This document shows, in pieces, positions 62,207-64,000 of a stretch of DNA of 64,000 nucleotides (its first letter is position 1; every line of letters begins with the position of its first letter). Both the position numbers and the translations under genes were made by a program. The notes beneath the pieces were generated by a model. It had not been told where the DNA came from, made no database searches, and worked only from the letters and a program-made list of their open reading frames with translations. The stretch lies in the NCBI GenBank assembly GCA_024811115.1, contig JAKOGH010000005.1, forward strand, positions 558,001 through 622,000, written 5' to 3'. The stretch comes from Terana coerulea (lineage: Eukaryota > Basidiomycota > Agaricomycetes > Polyporales > Phanerochaetaceae).

Positions 62207-63999
62207 TCAACGCTGGCCCGCCGTCTCCGCCCACTCCTTGCTGCCCATCTGCACGAGGCGCGAGCAGCAGCGCGCGAACGCGAAGACCTCCTCCTCTCCC
62301 GTGAACATGGAGCTCGCGCTGACGACGTCGTTCGAGAGCCCGAGGTCGTCCATCACGCTGCGCATGTGCCCGGAGATATCGCTCGCGTCTTGGGACGGGT
62401 CGTCCGCGAAGACCTTGAAGATCGGCACCTCGGACGTGACGAGCAGCTTCACCTGCGCGGCCGCCGCGTCAGCCCAACCGCCACACCACACATCCACACA
62501 ACACCAGGACGACACGCACCTTGCTGTCGTAGCACGCGTCGATGAACGTGATGAACCGGCGCGCGAGGTCCTTCTTGTCGAGCCCCATCTTGGGCACGTC
62601 GAGGACGAAGAGCGTGCCGAACGCGCGCGTGATCTCGAGGTAGTCCGCCGCGCTGAGCGGGCGCCCGCAGAGGTCGCCGAAACGGAACTTCGCGACCGTG
62701 CGCGTGCTCTCGGGCACGGCGATCGTGCGGCCCCACGTCGTGAGCGTGCGGCCGCGCACGACGGGGTCCGCGGGGTCGGCCGTGTACGCGGCCCAGATCT
62801 TGTCGAGCTCGCGCGCGTTCTCCGGCGAGAGCGGGTCGTAGTACACGTGCGAGAGCGTGCGCGGGATGCGCCGGTAGTCGGTGCCCGAGTCGAGGTCCGT
62901 CACCTCGAAGCGCGCCTTCAGGAGGTCGATGCACGGGACGAAGCTCGAGCGTTGGATGCCGTTCTTGTAGAGCTCATCTGGGTGACGGCTGGCATGCGAT
63001 TGTGAGACTCACAGAAGCTCAGTAGGATAACCAGGCCTACTTTGAAGTCATGACGCAAACAACACCATAGTTGAGCAACCGTTCGAATAGCTGCCTAAGA
63101 ATCATCGCGTCGGCAATATCTGTCACCTGGAGATGCATGAAATGGCAGTCTCCCAGAAAAACCGCCTAGACTTACCTGGAATTCATCAAAGCAGAGCACA
63201 TAGGCATCTGAAGCCAAATCCCTTGCTACAGGTTCTATCGGGTCACCTCCCTGTACCCCATGTCCTTCTTCGCCGCATGTATGCGCTTGTGGACATCAAT
63301 CATGAATGAATGGAAGTGCACTCGACGTTTGCGTTTGACATGTGGTGGGAGGGTATTGTAGAATAGGTCCATGAGCATAGTCTTCCCCGTTCCGACATCT
63401 CCAAATAGATAGAGGCCCTTAGGGACGTTCTCTGGGGGTCCTGCTGTGGTTGCTTGCGAAGCTCCAAAGAGACGAGAGAGCTATGGCACAGACATGTGAA
63501 GCAGCCAACCATTTTGTTGTGCGATGTACTCACAAATGATGCGGTCGAGCCTGCTACTTCTGGAGGCTGATAAGTGCCCAAATCATCGTGTAGCCTCTGC
63601 AGCTTCTGTATAATCCGTGTCTGATGGTCGTCTGGCCTCAACGCCCCGGTGTCAATGAGCTTCTGGTACTGCTGAATGGGCGTTAGAGCGGTGTCTTCTG
63701 CATGATCCCTGGTCATCAACAGAGGTCACACCGACGAGGCCAGCAAGCGCACCTTGCTTCCTGGTCGACGCATGCCCTGAAGGCTTTGCGAGCAGTACGG
63801 CTTGCTCCTGCGGCGACTGGGCCTGCTCAACTGAAACTGAAGAGTTCCACCGTCTTCTTCCGCCAACCGAGGACGATGACGATGACGCCTGGGAGGTGAT
63901 TAGACGGGCGGCGGCGCGCGGGGTGCGGGGTGAGGCGAGATATCTCCTGCCCGCCGTCGCCGCTGACAGTGCAGGGAGCTGAGAGGACGGAATTCGCAT
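62207..63999 (-). CDS. AFG1: Mitochondrial AAA+ ATPase AFG1 (LACE1)
   Basis: AFG1 is a mitochondrial inner-membrane-associated ATPase linked to turnover of respiratory-chain subunits. The start codon (63999-63997) is at the window edge and opens an Arg/Ser/Ala-rich presequence (MRIPSSQLPALSAATAGRRYL). Blocks in order: ALTPIQQYQKLIDTGALRPDDHQ, LYLFGDVGTGKTMLMDLFY (Walker A), VHFHSFMIDVHKRIH, YVLCFDEFQVTDIADAM (Walker B), LYKNGIQRSSFVPCIDLLK, and the C-terminal RFGDLCGRPLSAADYLEI, FITFIDACYDSK and KLLVTSEVPIFKVF. Introns are canonical. The 5' half has moderate GC and the 3' half (62250-62950) is extremely GC-rich. Further upstream exons beyond the window cannot be ruled out, but a presequence at this Met fits. 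Confidence 0.92.
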
Positions 64000-64000
64000 G

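Overview
The window is nuclear DNA of a filamentous basidiomycete, most likely an Agaricomycete. The signs are densely packed genes with many short introns (about 45-65 nt, GTRNGT donors), CT-A-AC branch sites, long Ser/Pro-rich disordered proteins, an F-box/LRR family and a fungal TPR-CHAT protein. No bacterial, viral or retrotransposon gene was recognised. I call about 27 protein genes. Exons of eIF3f, the RNF220-like ligase, NDUFB9, VPS60, RTC3 and one F-box gene were followed base by base and close into complete frames; other genes are outlined by conserved blocks.

Left part (1-15 kb): 3' end of an unknown gene; a disordered Ser/Thr/Pro-rich protein; NDUFB9 (complex I, LYR protein) with a 16-nt micro-exon; RRN3 (Pol I initiation factor, minus); an inosine/uridine-type nucleoside hydrolase with many apparent frame breaks; and a 6.2-kb diaphanous-type formin (minus). 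An inverted-repeat (MITE-like) element sits at about 15.0-15.3 kb.

Middle (15-35 kb): F-box/LRR protein; intracellular GH3 beta-glucosidase (minus); RNF220-type RING ligase; TOM7 (minus) divergent from eIF3f; UreF urease chaperone (minus) divergent from VAC14; a tyrosine phosphatase (minus) divergent from MCM6.

Right part (35-64 kb): homoserine O-acetyltransferase (MET2-like); F-box-like/LRR protein; old yellow enzyme; VPS60 (ESCRT-III); a small two-TM membrane protein; a TPR-CHAT protein with a caspase-like His/Cys dyad and nine 45-residue repeats (minus); an amidohydrolase and an aldehyde dehydrogenase (both minus); a BTB protein; nicotinamidase; an SBDS-domain RTC3-like protein; a TDA3-like FAD oxidoreductase; and the mitochondrial AAA+ ATPase AFG1 (minus), whose start lies at the very end.

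Most genes are housekeeping and do not form a pathway cluster. The accessory candidate is the TPR-CHAT gene with the small membrane protein beside it. Many conserved genes show single-base frame breaks, nearly all +1 in short homopolymers. These look like residual long-read insertion errors rather than biology, and they affect every downstream gene model.
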